Under the pieces are notes generated by a model. The model was given only the letters and a program-made list of their open reading frames with translations. It did no database searches and was not told the origin of the DNA. Positions 25,596-34,530 of a stretch of 64,000 nt of DNA are shown here, piece by piece. Position numbers and translations under genes: made by a program. How positions within the stretch are numbered: position 1 is the stretch's first letter; each line of letters opens with the position of its first letter. The stretch comes from Amycolatopsis sp. NBRC 101858 (GTDB taxonomy: Bacteria; Actinomycetota; Actinomycetes; Mycobacteriales; Pseudonocardiaceae): positions 248,001 to 312,000 of the forward strand of contig NZ_BSTD01000008.1 of the NCBI RefSeq assembly GCF_030269325.1, given 5' to 3'.

Positions 25596-28190
25596 ATGGC
25601 CGGGCGGAGGCGGGCGCTGATCGTCGCCAACGGCGAGTACGACAACGCGGGGCTCCAGCGGCTGGGCTCGCCCGCGGCGGACGCGGACGCCCTCGTGGAG
25701 GTGCTGTCCGACCGGGCGATCAGCGACTTCGAGGTGCGGGTGGTCCGCAACGAGACCGCGCACGTCGTCCAGGCGGAGATCGAAGACCTGTGCGCGGAGG
25801 GCCGTCCCGACGACGTCCTGCTGATGCACTTTTCCTGCCACGGCTTGAAGGACGACTCGGGCGGCCTGTACTTCGCCGCGCGCAACACCCGGCCCGACCG
25901 GCTGCGGTCCTCGGCCGTGCCCGCGCAGTTCGTGCAGCAGTGCTTGCGGCAGAGCCGCTCGCGCAGTGTGGTGCTGCTGCTGGACTGCTGCTACGGCGGG
26001 GCGTTCGGGCAGGGCGTGGCGGTGCGGGCGTCGGGCGACGCGAACGTGCTGGACAGTTTCCGCGGCGGCCGCGGCCGGGCGGTCATCACGGCGTCGAACT
26101 CGATCGAGTACGCCTTCGAGGGCGCGACGCTGGCTTCGGACGAGCCGGCGCAGCCATCGGTGTTCACGGCGGCGCTGGTGGAGGGGCTGCGCACGGGCGA
26201 GGCCGACCGCGACGAGGACGGCTGGATCGCGCTGGGGGAGCTGTACGAGTACCTGTTCGACCGCGTACGCGAGCGCAACCCGAAGCAGACGCCGAGCCGC
26301 GACATCGAGATGCAGGGCGAGCTGTACCTGGCGAAGAGCCGGCGTCGCCGGATCAAGCCGTCCCCGATCCCGGCCGACCTCGCGGGCGCGATCACGGCGG
26401 AGAACCCGTTCACGAGGCTGGGAGCGGTGGCGGAGCTGAGACGCCGCCTGGCGAGCGACAACCTCCCGGTGGCAATGGGGGCGTTCGAGGCGTTGAAGTC
26501 CATGGCGGCCACGGACATCCAGCACGTCGCGGCGGCGGCTTCGGACGCGCTCGGGTTCGCGGTGGTCCGGGTGGACGTGCCTTCGGTGAGGTTGTCGGCG
26601 GTTTCCGGTGCGCGTGCCTCGGCGTCGCTGCGGGTGGCGGGCCCGCCGGTGGCGCGGGAGGTGCGGTTCGAGGCATCGCACGCGTGGATTTCGGTGACGC
26701 AGACGGCTTCGGGCGCGGACCTGTCGGTGACGGCGGGCGAGCCGGGAGTGCGGCGCGGGAGGGTGGTGGTCACCGGTCCGACCGGGGACGCGGTGGTGGA
26801 GGTGGAGATCGAGGCGGTCCCGGAGCCGGAGCCGGGGCCGGCGGGTGAGCCGGTGGCGGCAGCGGCGCCGGTTGCCGGAGAGTCGGCCGGCGGGCCCGGG
26901 CCGGTTCCGGAGCCGGTTGCCGAAGAGGGGAACTTGCCGGAACCCGCAGCGACCGGTCCGGCGCCCAAGGGGCTGGCATCCGCGCCGGTTGTCTCCGAAC
27001 CAGCGCCCGCCATCGAAGGTGCGGTTGCCGCGCAACCCGCATCGAAGTCCGCCGGTGTGCCGGGACCCCGGCCGGCGGCAGCTGGGGGACCGCCGCCCGA
27101 AGCCGCGGTCTCCGCCGAACCCGCGCCGGAGCCTGTCGACGCGGAACGCGCCACCGCCGCGGAAGCCGAAGGCGGGCCGGCCGCAGAGCTCGGGGTGCTT
27201 GCCGGGGGAGCCGGGGATGGGCCGGCCGCAGAGCTCGGGGTCGCCGCGGGGCCTGCTGGGGAAGCCGGAGATGGGCCGGCCGCAGAACTCGCCGTCGCCG
27301 CTGGGGAAGCCGGGGACCCGCCGGCCGCCGCAGATCTCGCCGCCGCAGAGGTGCAAGACCGGCCGGCCGCCCGGGAACCCGCTCCCTCCGTGGCCGATCC
27401 CGTTGCCGGTACCGCCGGGCTCCTCGGGATCGCCGCCGCCGTCTTCGCGGTCGCCGGGCTGGCCCTCGACTACTACTACAGCGAATCCCTCGCCGTCTAC
27501 CGGCCGGGGATGCACCTCTACGTCGTGGTCGTCGCCGTCTGTGCCGTTGTCGCCGGGGTGCTCACCCTCGTCTCGCGGACGCGCCGGACCGGGGCGGCCT
27601 TGCTGTTCGGTGTCGGCTTCGCCGGACTCTTCGGACTGCTGCGGTTCGCCGCCGAAGGGGTTGTCGTCTCGGCCGCCACCAGCGATGTCGTGCTGGGTGC
27701 GGGGTTCACCTTCGAACTGATCGCGCATGCCGCGCTGGTTGTCGCCGGTCTGTTCGGGCTCGTGGCCGTGCGCCGGACCGCCGGCGGCCTCGGTGCCGGG
27801 ATGGTGCGCGGCCGGGAAGCCTGGGTGGCCGTCGGGCTCGGCATGCTCGTCGCGGCCGGGTGGCTGGCCCAGCTCTCCGAACTGGCCGGGTACGACCCCA
27901 GCGAAAGCGGACGGGTCTCGGCCTACTTCACCCTCGGCGCCGTGCTCGCCGTCGCGCTGCCCGTCGTCGCGGCGATCCTGCGCCCGGCGGCCGTCGGCTG
28001 TGCCGTGCTGGCGGCCGGGACCGCCGGGCTCGCGGGCGTGCTCGGGCCGACCTTCGGCGCCCTCGGCGACTACAGCTCCCTGACCTTCGCCGGGCTCCTC
28101 ACCGCGGTCACCGGCCTCGTGCTCCTGCTCGTCGACGCCGTCGTCTGGGGCGTCCGGCTGCGGAATCAGCCGATCGAGCGACAATCCTGA
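25596..28190 (+). CDS. Caspase-like protease with C-terminal polytopic membrane region
   Basis: An 864-residue multidomain protein. Residues 5-245 form a caspase-like fold with His82 in FSCHGLK and catalytic Cys132 in LLDCCYGG. Residues 250-330 form a helical repeat-like segment. Residues 330-405 look like a beta-sandwich (SASLRVAG... HAWISVTQTASGADLSV), reminiscent of BACON/Ig modules. Residues 406-605 are low-complexity Pro/Ala/Glu/Gly with three imperfect GPAAEL(G/A)V repeats. Residues 606-855 have about seven hydrophobic helices. The arrangement suggests a membrane-tethered protease with a cytosolic head. No EACC1 partner is adjacent, unlike the caspase at 887. Confidence 0.8.
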   Translation: MAGRRRALIVANGEYDNAGLQRLGSPAADADALVEVLSDRAISDFEVRVVRNETAHVVQAEIEDLCAEGRPDDVLLMHFSCHGLKDDSGGLYFAARNTRPDRLRSSAVPAQFVQQCLRQSRSRSVVLLLDCCYGGAFGQGVAVRASGDANVLDSFRGGRGRAVITASNSIEYAFEGATLASDEPAQPSVFTAALVEGLRTGEADRDEDGWIALGELYEYLFDRVRERNPKQTPSRDIEMQGELYLAKSRRRRIKPSPIPADLAGAITAENPFTRLGAVAELRRRLASDNLPVAMGAFEALKSMAATDIQHVAAAASDALGFAVVRVDVPSVRLSAVSGARASASLRVAGPPVAREVRFEASHAWISVTQTASGADLSVTAGEPGVRRGRVVVTGPTGDAVVEVEIEAVPEPEPGPAGEPVAAAAPVAGESAGGPGPVPEPVAEEGNLPEPAATGPAPKGLASAPVVSEPAPAIEGAVAAQPASKSAGVPGPRPAAAGGPPPEAAVSAEPAPEPVDAERATAAEAEGGPAAELGVLAGGAGDGPAAELGVAAGPAGEAGDGPAAELAVAAGEAGDPPAAADLAAAEVQDRPAAREPAPSVADPVAGTAGLLGIAAAVFAVAGLALDYYYSESLAVYRPGMHLYVVVVAVCAVVAGVLTLVSRTRRTGAALLFGVGFAGLFGLLRFAAEGVVVSAATSDVVLGAGFTFELIAHAALVVAGLFGLVAVRRTAGGLGAGMVRGREAWVAVGLGMLVAAGWLAQLSELAGYDPSESGRVSAYFTLGAVLAVALPVVAAILRPAAVGCAVLAAGTAGLAGVLGPTFGALGDYSSLTFAGLLTAVTGLVLLLVDAVVWGVRLRNQPIERQS
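27174..27295 (+). repeat. In-frame imperfect tandem repeat inside the caspase-like gene
   Basis: A 23-bp core beginning GGGCCGGCCGCAGA occurs at 27174, 27219 and, with changes, 27273, spaced 45 and 54 bp apart. Both spacings keep the frame and encode GPAAEL(G/A)V units in the flexible linker. The length is likely to vary between strains. Confidence 0.75.
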
Positions 28191-28227
28191 GTTGTCGCCC
28201 CGCCGGGGCCGGGGTACCACGACGATC

Positions 28228-29130
28228 ATGAGGATGCTGCTCGCCGCCGTGGCCATCGTGTTCGCCGGACAGACGCCGGCCGTCGCCGCCGGTGGGGTGC
28301 AGCCCGATCCGCCCAGCTGGGGGCTGGACCGGATCGACCAGCGCGCCGGGCTCGACCACGCCTACCACTACGCGAGCGACGCTTCGGGCGTCACGATCTA
28401 CGTGATCGACAGCGGCGTCGACGCGCGGCACCCCGACTTCGAGGGCCGCGTCGCGCCCGGGCGGGACTTCCTGAACGGCGGCTCCGACACCTCCGACACC
28501 AACGGCCACGGCACGCGCCTCGCCGGGATCGCCGCCGGCAAGGACTACGGCGTCGCGAAGGGTGCGCAGATCGTGCCGGTGCGGGTGCTCGACAAGGACG
28601 GCGGCGGCGCCACGGACCAGATCATCGCGGGCATCGATTGGGTCGCGCAGAACGCCCAGCAGCCCGCGGTCGCCGTCCTCGGCATCGGCGGCGTGCCGAA
28701 CGACCGGCTCGACGCGGCGGTCAAGCGGCTGGCGGCGGTGGTCCCGGTCGCGGTCCCGGCGGGCAGCGAGACGGCGGACGCGAGCGGGTTCTCCCCGGGC
28801 CGCGTCACCGAGGCGCTGACGGTCGGGGCCACCGACGCCCAGGACCACCCCGACAAGGCGTCGAACTTCGGCCAGGACGTCGACCTGTACGCGCCGGGCG
28901 TCGAGGTCCCGGCGCCGATCGCGGGCGGCACGGGCGCGGGCCCGGAGTCGGGCACGTCGATGGCGGCGGCGTTCGCGGCGGGAGTGGCGGCGCTGTACCG
29001 CGCCCAGCACCCGGAAGCGGCGCCCGACCAGGTGGACCAAGCGCTTGTTCAGGCGGCGACCCCGGACGCGCTCAAGGGAGTTCCGGACGGCACGGCCAAC
29101 CGGCTCCTTTACGCACCCGCGGGATCCTGA
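28228..29130 (+). CDS. Secreted S8 family subtilisin-like protein with atypical oxyanion region
   Basis: A 300-residue protein with a signal peptide (residues 1-21) and a single S8 domain but no I9 propeptide. The triad is intact: Asp61 in YVIDSGVD, His94 in NGHGTRLAG and Ser244 in GTSMAAAFAAG. However, the position normally held by the oxyanion Asn (AAGNxN) reads PAGS with Ser180, and the substrate-binding SLGG reads GIGG. Activity may be weak or specialised. It follows the membrane caspase-like gene by 37 bp on the same strand, so co-expression is possible. ATG 28234 is an alternative start. Confidence 0.83.
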   Translation: MRMLLAAVAIVFAGQTPAVAAGGVQPDPPSWGLDRIDQRAGLDHAYHYASDASGVTIYVIDSGVDARHPDFEGRVAPGRDFLNGGSDTSDTNGHGTRLAGIAAGKDYGVAKGAQIVPVRVLDKDGGGATDQIIAGIDWVAQNAQQPAVAVLGIGGVPNDRLDAAVKRLAAVVPVAVPAGSETADASGFSPGRVTEALTVGATDAQDHPDKASNFGQDVDLYAPGVEVPAPIAGGTGAGPESGTSMAAAFAAGVAALYRAQHPEAAPDQVDQALVQAATPDALKGVPDGTANRLLYAPAGS

Positions 29131-29263
29131 GAAGCTGCCCAGACGCGCTCCCGGCCAATCTTCCGCGGCGCATGATGTCCATCACCTGGTACTGAACTCC
29201 CGCAGAGCGGGAAGAACCGGGTAACGTGCGTTGACTTACCGATCCATACGGGAAGGACCGGGC

Positions 29264-32200
29264 ATGTTCCGCAAGGTGCTGGTGGCCAACCGCGGCGAGA
29301 TCGCCATCCGCGCGTTCCGCGCCGGCTTCGAACTGGGCGCGGGCACGGTCGCCGTGTTCCCCCACGAAGACCGCAACTCGCTGCACCGGCTGAAGGCCGA
29401 CGAGGCGTACGAGATCGGCGAACCCGGTCACCCCGTGCGCGCCTACCTCTCGGTGGACGAGATCGTCAGCGCGGCGAAGAAGGCCGGGGCCGACGCCGTC
29501 TACCCCGGTTACGGCTTCCTCTCCGAGAACCCCGATCTCGCGCGCGCGTGCGAAGAAGCGGGCATCACCTTCGTCGGGCCGAGCGCCGACATCCTCGAGC
29601 TCACCGGCAACAAGGCCCGCGCGGTCAAGGCCGCGCGGGAGGCCGGCGTGCCGGTGCTCGGGTCGTCCGAGCCCTCCAGCGACGTCGACGCGCTGGTCGC
29701 GGCCGCCGACGACCTGGGCTTCCCCGTGTTCGTGAAGGCCGTCGCCGGCGGTGGCGGGCGCGGCATGCGCCGCGTCGAGGACCCCGCCCAGCTGCGCGAG
29801 TCCATCGAGGCCGCCGCGCGCGAGGCCGAGTCCGCCTTCGGCGACCCGACCGTCTTCCTCGAGAAGGCCGTCGTCGAGCCGCGGCACATCGAGGTGCAGA
29901 TCCTCGCCGACGGCGAGGGCAACATCATCCACCTCTACGAGCGCGACTGCTCGGTGCAGCGGCGCCACCAGAAGGTCGTCGAGCTGGCCCCGGCGCCGAA
30001 CCTCGACCCCGAGCTGCGCGACCGGATCTGCGCGGACGCCGTCAAGTTCGCGAAGCAGATCGGCTACCGCAACGCCGGCACCGTCGAGTTCCTGCTCGAC
30101 AAGCAGGGCAACCACGTCTTCATCGAGATGAACCCGCGCATCCAGGTCGAGCACACGGTCACCGAGGAGGTCACCGACGTCGACCTCGTGCAGTCGCAGC
30201 TGCGGATCGCGTCCGGCGAGACCTTGGACGACCTCGGCCTGAGCCAGGACAAGATCTACCTGCGCGGCGCGGCGCTCCAGTGCCGGATCACCACGGAAGA
30301 CCCGGCCAACGGCTTCCGCCCGGACACCGGGATGATCTCCGCCTACCGCTCGCCGGGCGGGTCGGGCATCCGGCTCGACGGCGGCACCGCCTTCTCCGGC
30401 ACCGAGATCAGCGCCCACTTCGACTCGCTGCTGGTGAAGCTCACCTGCCGTGGCCGCGACTTCAAGACCGCCGTCGGCCGCGCCCGCCGCGCCGTCGCCG
30501 AGTTCCGGATCCGCGGGGTCGCGACGAACATCCCGTTCCTGCAGGCGGTTCTCGACGACGAGGACTTCCGCGCCGGGCGCGTCACGACGTCGTTCATCGA
30601 GGAGCGCCCGCAGCTGCTCACCGCGCGGCAGTCCGCCGACCGCGGCACGCGCCTGCTCACCTACCTCGCCGACCAGACGGTCAACAAGCCGAACGGCGAG
30701 CGCCCGAAGACCCCGGACGCGACGCTGAAGCTGCCGAAGCTCGCGAAGGACGCCCAGCCGGCCGACGGCTCGAAGCAGAAGCTCGTCGAGCTGGGCCCGG
30801 GCGGGTTCGCGGAGTGGCTGCGGAAGTCGCCGCACATCGGCGTCACGGACACGACGTTCCGCGACGCGCACCAGTCGCTGCTCGCCACCCGCGTCCGCAC
30901 GAAGGACCTCCTCGCGGTCGCGCCGGTCGTCGCGAACACCCTCCCCGGATTGCTGTCGCTGGAGTGCTGGGGCGGCGCGACCTACGACGTCGCGCTGCGG
31001 TTCCTCGCCGAGGACCCGTGGGAGCGCCTCGCCGCGCTGCGCGAAGCCGTGCCGAACATCTGCCTCCAGATGCTGCTGCGCGGGCGCAACACCGTCGGCT
31101 ACACGCCGTACCCGACCGAGGTGACCACCGCCTTCGTCGAGGAGGCGACGAAGACCGGCATCGACATCTTCCGGATCTTCGACGCTCTCAACGACGTCGA
31201 GCAGATGCGCCCGGCCATCGAGGCGGTGCGCGAGACCGGCTCCGCCGTCGCCGAGGTGGCGCTCTGCTACACCTCGGACCTGTCGGACCCGGGCGAGAAG
31301 CTCTACACGCTCGACTACTACCTGAAGCTGGCCGAACAGATCGTCGGCGCCGGGGCGCACGTCCTGGCGATCAAGGACATGGCCGGGCTGCTGCGCGCGC
31401 CCGCGGCGACCCGGCTGGTCACCGCGCTGCGCAAGGAGTTCGACCTGCCGGTGCACATCCACACCCACGACACCGCGGGCGGCCAGCTGGCCACCTACCT
31501 CGCGGCGATCAACGCGGGCGCGGACGCCGTCGACGGCGCGGTGTCGTCGATGGCGGGCACGACGTCGCAGCCGTCGCTGTCGTCGATCGTGGCGGCCACC
31601 GACCACTCCGACCGCACGACCGGGCTGAGCCTGGACGCGATCGGCGAGCTGGAGCCGTACTGGGAGAGCGTGCGCAAGATCTACGCGCCGTTCGAGGCCG
31701 GGCTGGCCTCGCCGACCGGGCGCGTCTACCACCACGAGATCCCCGGCGGGCAGCTGTCGAACCTGCGCACCCAGGCCATCGCGCTGGGCCTGGGCGACCG
31801 GTTCGAGGACATCGAGGCGATGTACGCCGCGGCCGACAAGATCCTCGGGCACCTGGTGAAGGTGACGCCGTCGTCGAAGGTCGTCGGCGACCTCGCGCTG
31901 CACCTGGTCGGCGCGGGCGTCTCGCCGGCCGACTTCGAGGCGGAGCCGAACAAGTTCGACATCCCCGACTCGGTGATCGGCTTCCTGCGCGGTGAGCTCG
32001 GCGACCCGCCGGGCGGCTGGCCGGAGCCGTTCCGCACCAAGGCCCTGGAGGGGCGCGCGGCGGCGAAGCCGGTCGCCGAACTGTCCGAAGAGGACCGTTC
32101 CGCGCTGGCGGAGCACCCGCGCCGGACGCTCAACCGGCTGCTGTTCCCGGCGCCCACCAAGGAGTTCGAGACGCACCGCGAGGCCTACGGCGACACGTCC

Positions 32201-32641
32201 GTGCTGCCCAGCAAGGACTTCTTCTACGGGCTGCGGCCGGGGGAGGAGTACCAGGTCGACCTCGAGCCGGGCGTGCGGCTGCTCATCGAGCTGGAGGCGA
32301 TCGGCGAGGCCGACGAGCGCGGCGTGCGCACGGTGATGTCGACGCTCAACGGCCAGCTGCGCCCGATCCAGATCCGCGACCGGTCGATCGCGTCGGACAT
32401 CCCGGCGACCGAGAAGGCGGAGAAGGGCAACCCGAAGCAGGTCGCGGCGCCGTTCGCCGGCGTGGTCACGCTGCAGGTCTCCGAGGGCGACACGGTCGAG
32501 GCCGGCGCGACGGTCGCGACGATCGAGGCCATGAAGATGGAGGCGTCGATCACCGCCTCCGCCGGGGGCAAGGTCGGCCGGCTGGCGATCACCTCCGTCC
32601 AGCAGGTCGAGGGCGGTGACCTGCTGCTGGTGCTGGAGTGA
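29264..32641 (+). CDS. pyc: Pyruvate carboxylase
   Basis: A 1125-residue biotin enzyme converting pyruvate and bicarbonate to oxaloacetate. The order is biotin carboxylase (VLVANRGEIAIRAFRAGFE; GGGGRGMRRV; EMNPRIQVEHTVTEE), carboxyltransferase from about residue 530 (DTTFRDAHQSLLATRVRT; ECWGGATYDVALRFL), and a C-terminal biotinyl domain with Lys1091 in IEAMKMEASI. Length is standard. GGAAGGA precedes the ATG. It is coupled by GTGA overlap to the arginase-family gene. Confidence 0.96.
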   Translation: MFRKVLVANRGEIAIRAFRAGFELGAGTVAVFPHEDRNSLHRLKADEAYEIGEPGHPVRAYLSVDEIVSAAKKAGADAVYPGYGFLSENPDLARACEEAGITFVGPSADILELTGNKARAVKAAREAGVPVLGSSEPSSDVDALVAAADDLGFPVFVKAVAGGGGRGMRRVEDPAQLRESIEAAAREAESAFGDPTVFLEKAVVEPRHIEVQILADGEGNIIHLYERDCSVQRRHQKVVELAPAPNLDPELRDRICADAVKFAKQIGYRNAGTVEFLLDKQGNHVFIEMNPRIQVEHTVTEEVTDVDLVQSQLRIASGETLDDLGLSQDKIYLRGAALQCRITTEDPANGFRPDTGMISAYRSPGGSGIRLDGGTAFSGTEISAHFDSLLVKLTCRGRDFKTAVGRARRAVAEFRIRGVATNIPFLQAVLDDEDFRAGRVTTSFIEERPQLLTARQSADRGTRLLTYLADQTVNKPNGERPKTPDATLKLPKLAKDAQPADGSKQKLVELGPGGFAEWLRKSPHIGVTDTTFRDAHQSLLATRVRTKDLLAVAPVVANTLPGLLSLECWGGATYDVALRFLAEDPWERLAALREAVPNICLQMLLRGRNTVGYTPYPTEVTTAFVEEATKTGIDIFRIFDALNDVEQMRPAIEAVRETGSAVAEVALCYTSDLSDPGEKLYTLDYYLKLAEQIVGAGAHVLAIKDMAGLLRAPAATRLVTALRKEFDLPVHIHTHDTAGGQLATYLAAINAGADAVDGAVSSMAGTTSQPSLSSIVAATDHSDRTTGLSLDAIGELEPYWESVRKIYAPFEAGLASPTGRVYHHEIPGGQLSNLRTQAIALGLGDRFEDIEAMYAAADKILGHLVKVTPSSKVVGDLALHLVGAGVSPADFEAEPNKFDIPDSVIGFLRGELGDPPGGWPEPFRTKALEGRAAAKPVAELSEEDRSALAEHPRRTLNRLLFPAPTKEFETHREAYGDTSVLPSKDFFYGLRPGEEYQVDLEPGVRLLIELEAIGEADERGVRTVMSTLNGQLRPIQIRDRSIASDIPATEKAEKGNPKQVAAPFAGVVTLQVSEGDTVEAGATVATIEAMKMEASITASAGGKVGRLAITSVQQVEGGDLLLVLE

Positions 32642-33429
32642 CGCTGGTCAACGCGGTCCCGCAGCGCCAGGGCGCGGTGGGACCGCGGGCGGCGGAGCTG
32701 CCGGACGGCTGCCTGGCGCTCGCGGAGCTGGCCGGGCACGTGCTCGGCCGGCCGGTGCACCACGTCCGGCAGACGCGTTCGGTGTCCGAAGTGGACCGCG
32801 GGGTTTCTTCGCGCGCGGAACTGACGGGCCCGAACCGCGCCGCCCAGCTGGCGGCACTGGAGTCGCCCGGCGGCCCGGTCCTGACGATCGGCGGTGACTG
32901 CGGGGTCGAGCTGGTCCCGATCGGCGTCGCCCGCTTCCGGTACGGCCCGGGCCTGGGTGTCGCGTGGTTCGACGCGCACGCCGACCTGAACACGGCCGAG
33001 TCGTCGCCTTCGGGGGCGTTCCACGGCATGGTGCTGCGGTCGCTGTTCGGCGAGGGCGACCCTGAGTTCGCCGCGGCGCCCGCGGTGGAGCCGGGCCGGG
33101 CCGCGCTGCTGGGGACCCGCGTGTTCGACCCGGAGGAACGGGCGGCGGTCGCGCGGGGGCTCGCGGTCACGTCGGTGGATGCCTTGGCGGGCGTGGAGAA
33201 GCTGTACGTCCACGTGGACCTGGACGTGCTCGATCCGGCGGAGTTCCCCGGCCTCAACTACCCGGAGCCGGACGGCTGGACGATCGAGCGGCTGGTGGCC
33301 GAGCTGGACGCCCTGGCCGGGTACGAGGTCGTGGGCGCGGGCATCACCGAGTGCGTGGGCACGTCCCGTGAGGTCGAGGTGCTCACGCCGATTCTGGAAG
33401 CGGTGGGCCGGCTGCTCGTGAGTGGCTGA
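32638..33429 (+). CDS. Arginase/agmatinase/formiminoglutamase (ureohydrolase) family protein
   Basis: A 263-residue ureohydrolase-fold protein. Metal motifs DAHAD (Asp112, His114, Asp116) and DLDVLDP (Asp194, Asp196) are intact. The first metal site, normally GGDH, is GGDCG with Cys88, so one manganese ligand is changed. The substrate is therefore uncertain and the protein may bind one metal or have another role. The GTG start overlaps the pyc stop by 4 bp, an unexpected pairing. Confidence 0.8.
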   Translation: MTLVNAVPQRQGAVGPRAAELPDGCLALAELAGHVLGRPVHHVRQTRSVSEVDRGVSSRAELTGPNRAAQLAALESPGGPVLTIGGDCGVELVPIGVARFRYGPGLGVAWFDAHADLNTAESSPSGAFHGMVLRSLFGEGDPEFAAAPAVEPGRAALLGTRVFDPEERAAVARGLAVTSVDALAGVEKLYVHVDLDVLDPAEFPGLNYPEPDGWTIERLVAELDALAGYEVVGAGITECVGTSREVEVLTPILEAVGRLLVSG

Positions 33430-33434
33430 AGCCG

Positions 33435-33794
33435 TCACGACCAGGCCGCGCGGACCGCGTTCAGGGCGGTGTCCAGGTCGGCGCCGAGGTCGCGGGCCTG
33501 GGCCAGGTAGGCGGTGGCCGCGGCGAGCAGCAGCTCCGCGGGAGCCGGGCTGCCGGCCGGGATCGTCACCACCGTGCCGCGTGCGCGGGCCGTCGCCACC
33601 CAGCCCGCCGCCTCCAGCTCGCGGTACGCGCGGGCCACCGTTCCGGACGCCAGTCCCAGGTCCCGGGCCAGCTGGCGGATCGGCGGCAGCCGCGCCCCCT
33701 CCGGCAGCGCTCCGGTCGTGATCGCGTGGATCACCTGGTCGTGCACCTGCCGCCACGGCGCGAGCCCGTTCTCCGTGTCGACGACGATCTTCAC
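33435..33794 (-). CDS. GntR family regulator, short YtrA-like type
   Basis: A 119-residue protein. Residues 8-75 form a GntR winged helix (PWRQVHDQVIHAITTGALPE; RQLARDLGLASGTVARAYRE; RARGTVVTIPAG), followed only by a short helical tail, as in the YtrA subfamily. Its GTG start overlaps the stop of the membrane-protein gene 33791-34486 by 4 bp. A perfect palindrome upstream of that gene (34501-34526) is the likely operator, implying autoregulation of the two-gene operon. Confidence 0.88.
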   Translation of the reverse strand: MKIVVDTENGLAPWRQVHDQVIHAITTGALPEGARLPPIRQLARDLGLASGTVARAYRELEAAGWVATARARGTVVTIPAGSPAPAELLLAAATAYLAQARDLGADLDTALNAVRAAWS

Positions 33795-34486
33795 GCGGCC
33801 GCCGGCAGCCGTTTCACCGGAGCGGTCACCGCCAGGAACGCCGCCACCCCGACGACCACGACCACCAGCGAGCCGAGGTTGCCCGCCGGCCAGCCGAGGG
33901 CGGCGCAGGTGCCGATGCCCAGCCCGATCGCGACGCGCCCGCTGCGGCGGCGCAGCGCGAGGTCGGCGCGCGGTTCCCCGACCGCCGGGCGGCGCACGGC
34001 GAGCGCGGTGATCACCCAGCAGAGCAGCGTGGTGCCCGCCGCGATGGCCAGCAGCGTCCACTGCCGGGTCCAGGCCAGGTGCGCGATCGCGCCCGCCGAA
34101 GCCAGCCCGCTGAGCACCAGCGCCCAGACCGGTACGACGTCGCGCAGCGTGCGCGGCACCAGGGCGGCTTCCCGGCGCGGGCCGCGCGCGGGGCGCTGGG
34201 CGAACAGCTCGGCGATCAGGCCGCCGAGCAGCAGCGTCGCGACGATCGTGCCGGCCCCGGTGCCGTCGAGGACCGGCGGGATGACCAGGAACAGCCACGG
34301 GTACCAGATCCGGCGCCGCTTGAGGTACCGGACGGCGAGCGCCACTTCGGCGGCGTCCGGGTCCGGGACGCCCCAGCGTTCGAGCAAGCGCTTTCCGTGC
34401 TTCTCGCCGGGCCACAGCACGATCAGGATCGCCAGGCCGATCAGCCCGGTGAAGAGCGCGACCGCCAGCACGTTGTCCCACGGCAT
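33791..34486 (-). CDS. Polytopic membrane protein of unknown function
   Basis: A 231-residue protein with about six hydrophobic segments (around 6-24, 60-78, 84-98, 118-140, 142-162 and 190-222) separated by Arg-rich loops. It is not confidently assigned; it resembles the small membrane partners that accompany YtrA-type GntR regulators (SdpI/DUF1648-like proteins are one possibility). It is the first gene of a two-gene operon with the GntR gene. GAGGAGG precedes the ATG, immediately downstream of the palindromic operator. Confidence 0.7.
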   Translation of the reverse strand: MPWDNVLAVALFTGLIGLAILIVLWPGEKHGKRLLERWGVPDPDAAEVALAVRYLKRRRIWYPWLFLVIPPVLDGTGAGTIVATLLLGGLIAELFAQRPARGPRREAALVPRTLRDVVPVWALVLSGLASAGAIAHLAWTRQWTLLAIAAGTTLLCWVITALAVRRPAVGEPRADLALRRRSGRVAIGLGIGTCAALGWPAGNLGSLVVVVVGVAAFLAVTAPVKRLPAAA

Positions 34487-34500
34487 GTCCGGACCTCCTC

Positions 34501-34526
34501 GCTTGTATCAAGCACACGATACAAGC
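34501..34526. promoter_or_regulatory. Perfect 9-bp inverted repeat, likely GntR operator
   Basis: GCTTGTATC (34501-34509) and GATACAAGC (34518-34526) are exact reverse complements around 8 nt. The site lies 15-40 bp upstream of the first gene of the membrane protein-GntR operon and within 44 bp of intergenic DNA. Position and symmetry fit autoregulation by the GntR protein. Confidence 0.75.
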
Positions 34527-34530
34527 GAGC

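Noticed and set aside
29198-29212. TCCCGC-AGA-GCGGGA hairpin upstream of pyc as a riboswitch or terminator
   Set aside because: The stem is only 6 bp with a 3-nt loop and no supporting conserved elements.
29072-32176. 1034-residue minus-strand frame opposite pyruvate carboxylase
   Set aside because: It lies antisense to a fully recognisable enzyme; GC-rich codons leave the opposite strand open.
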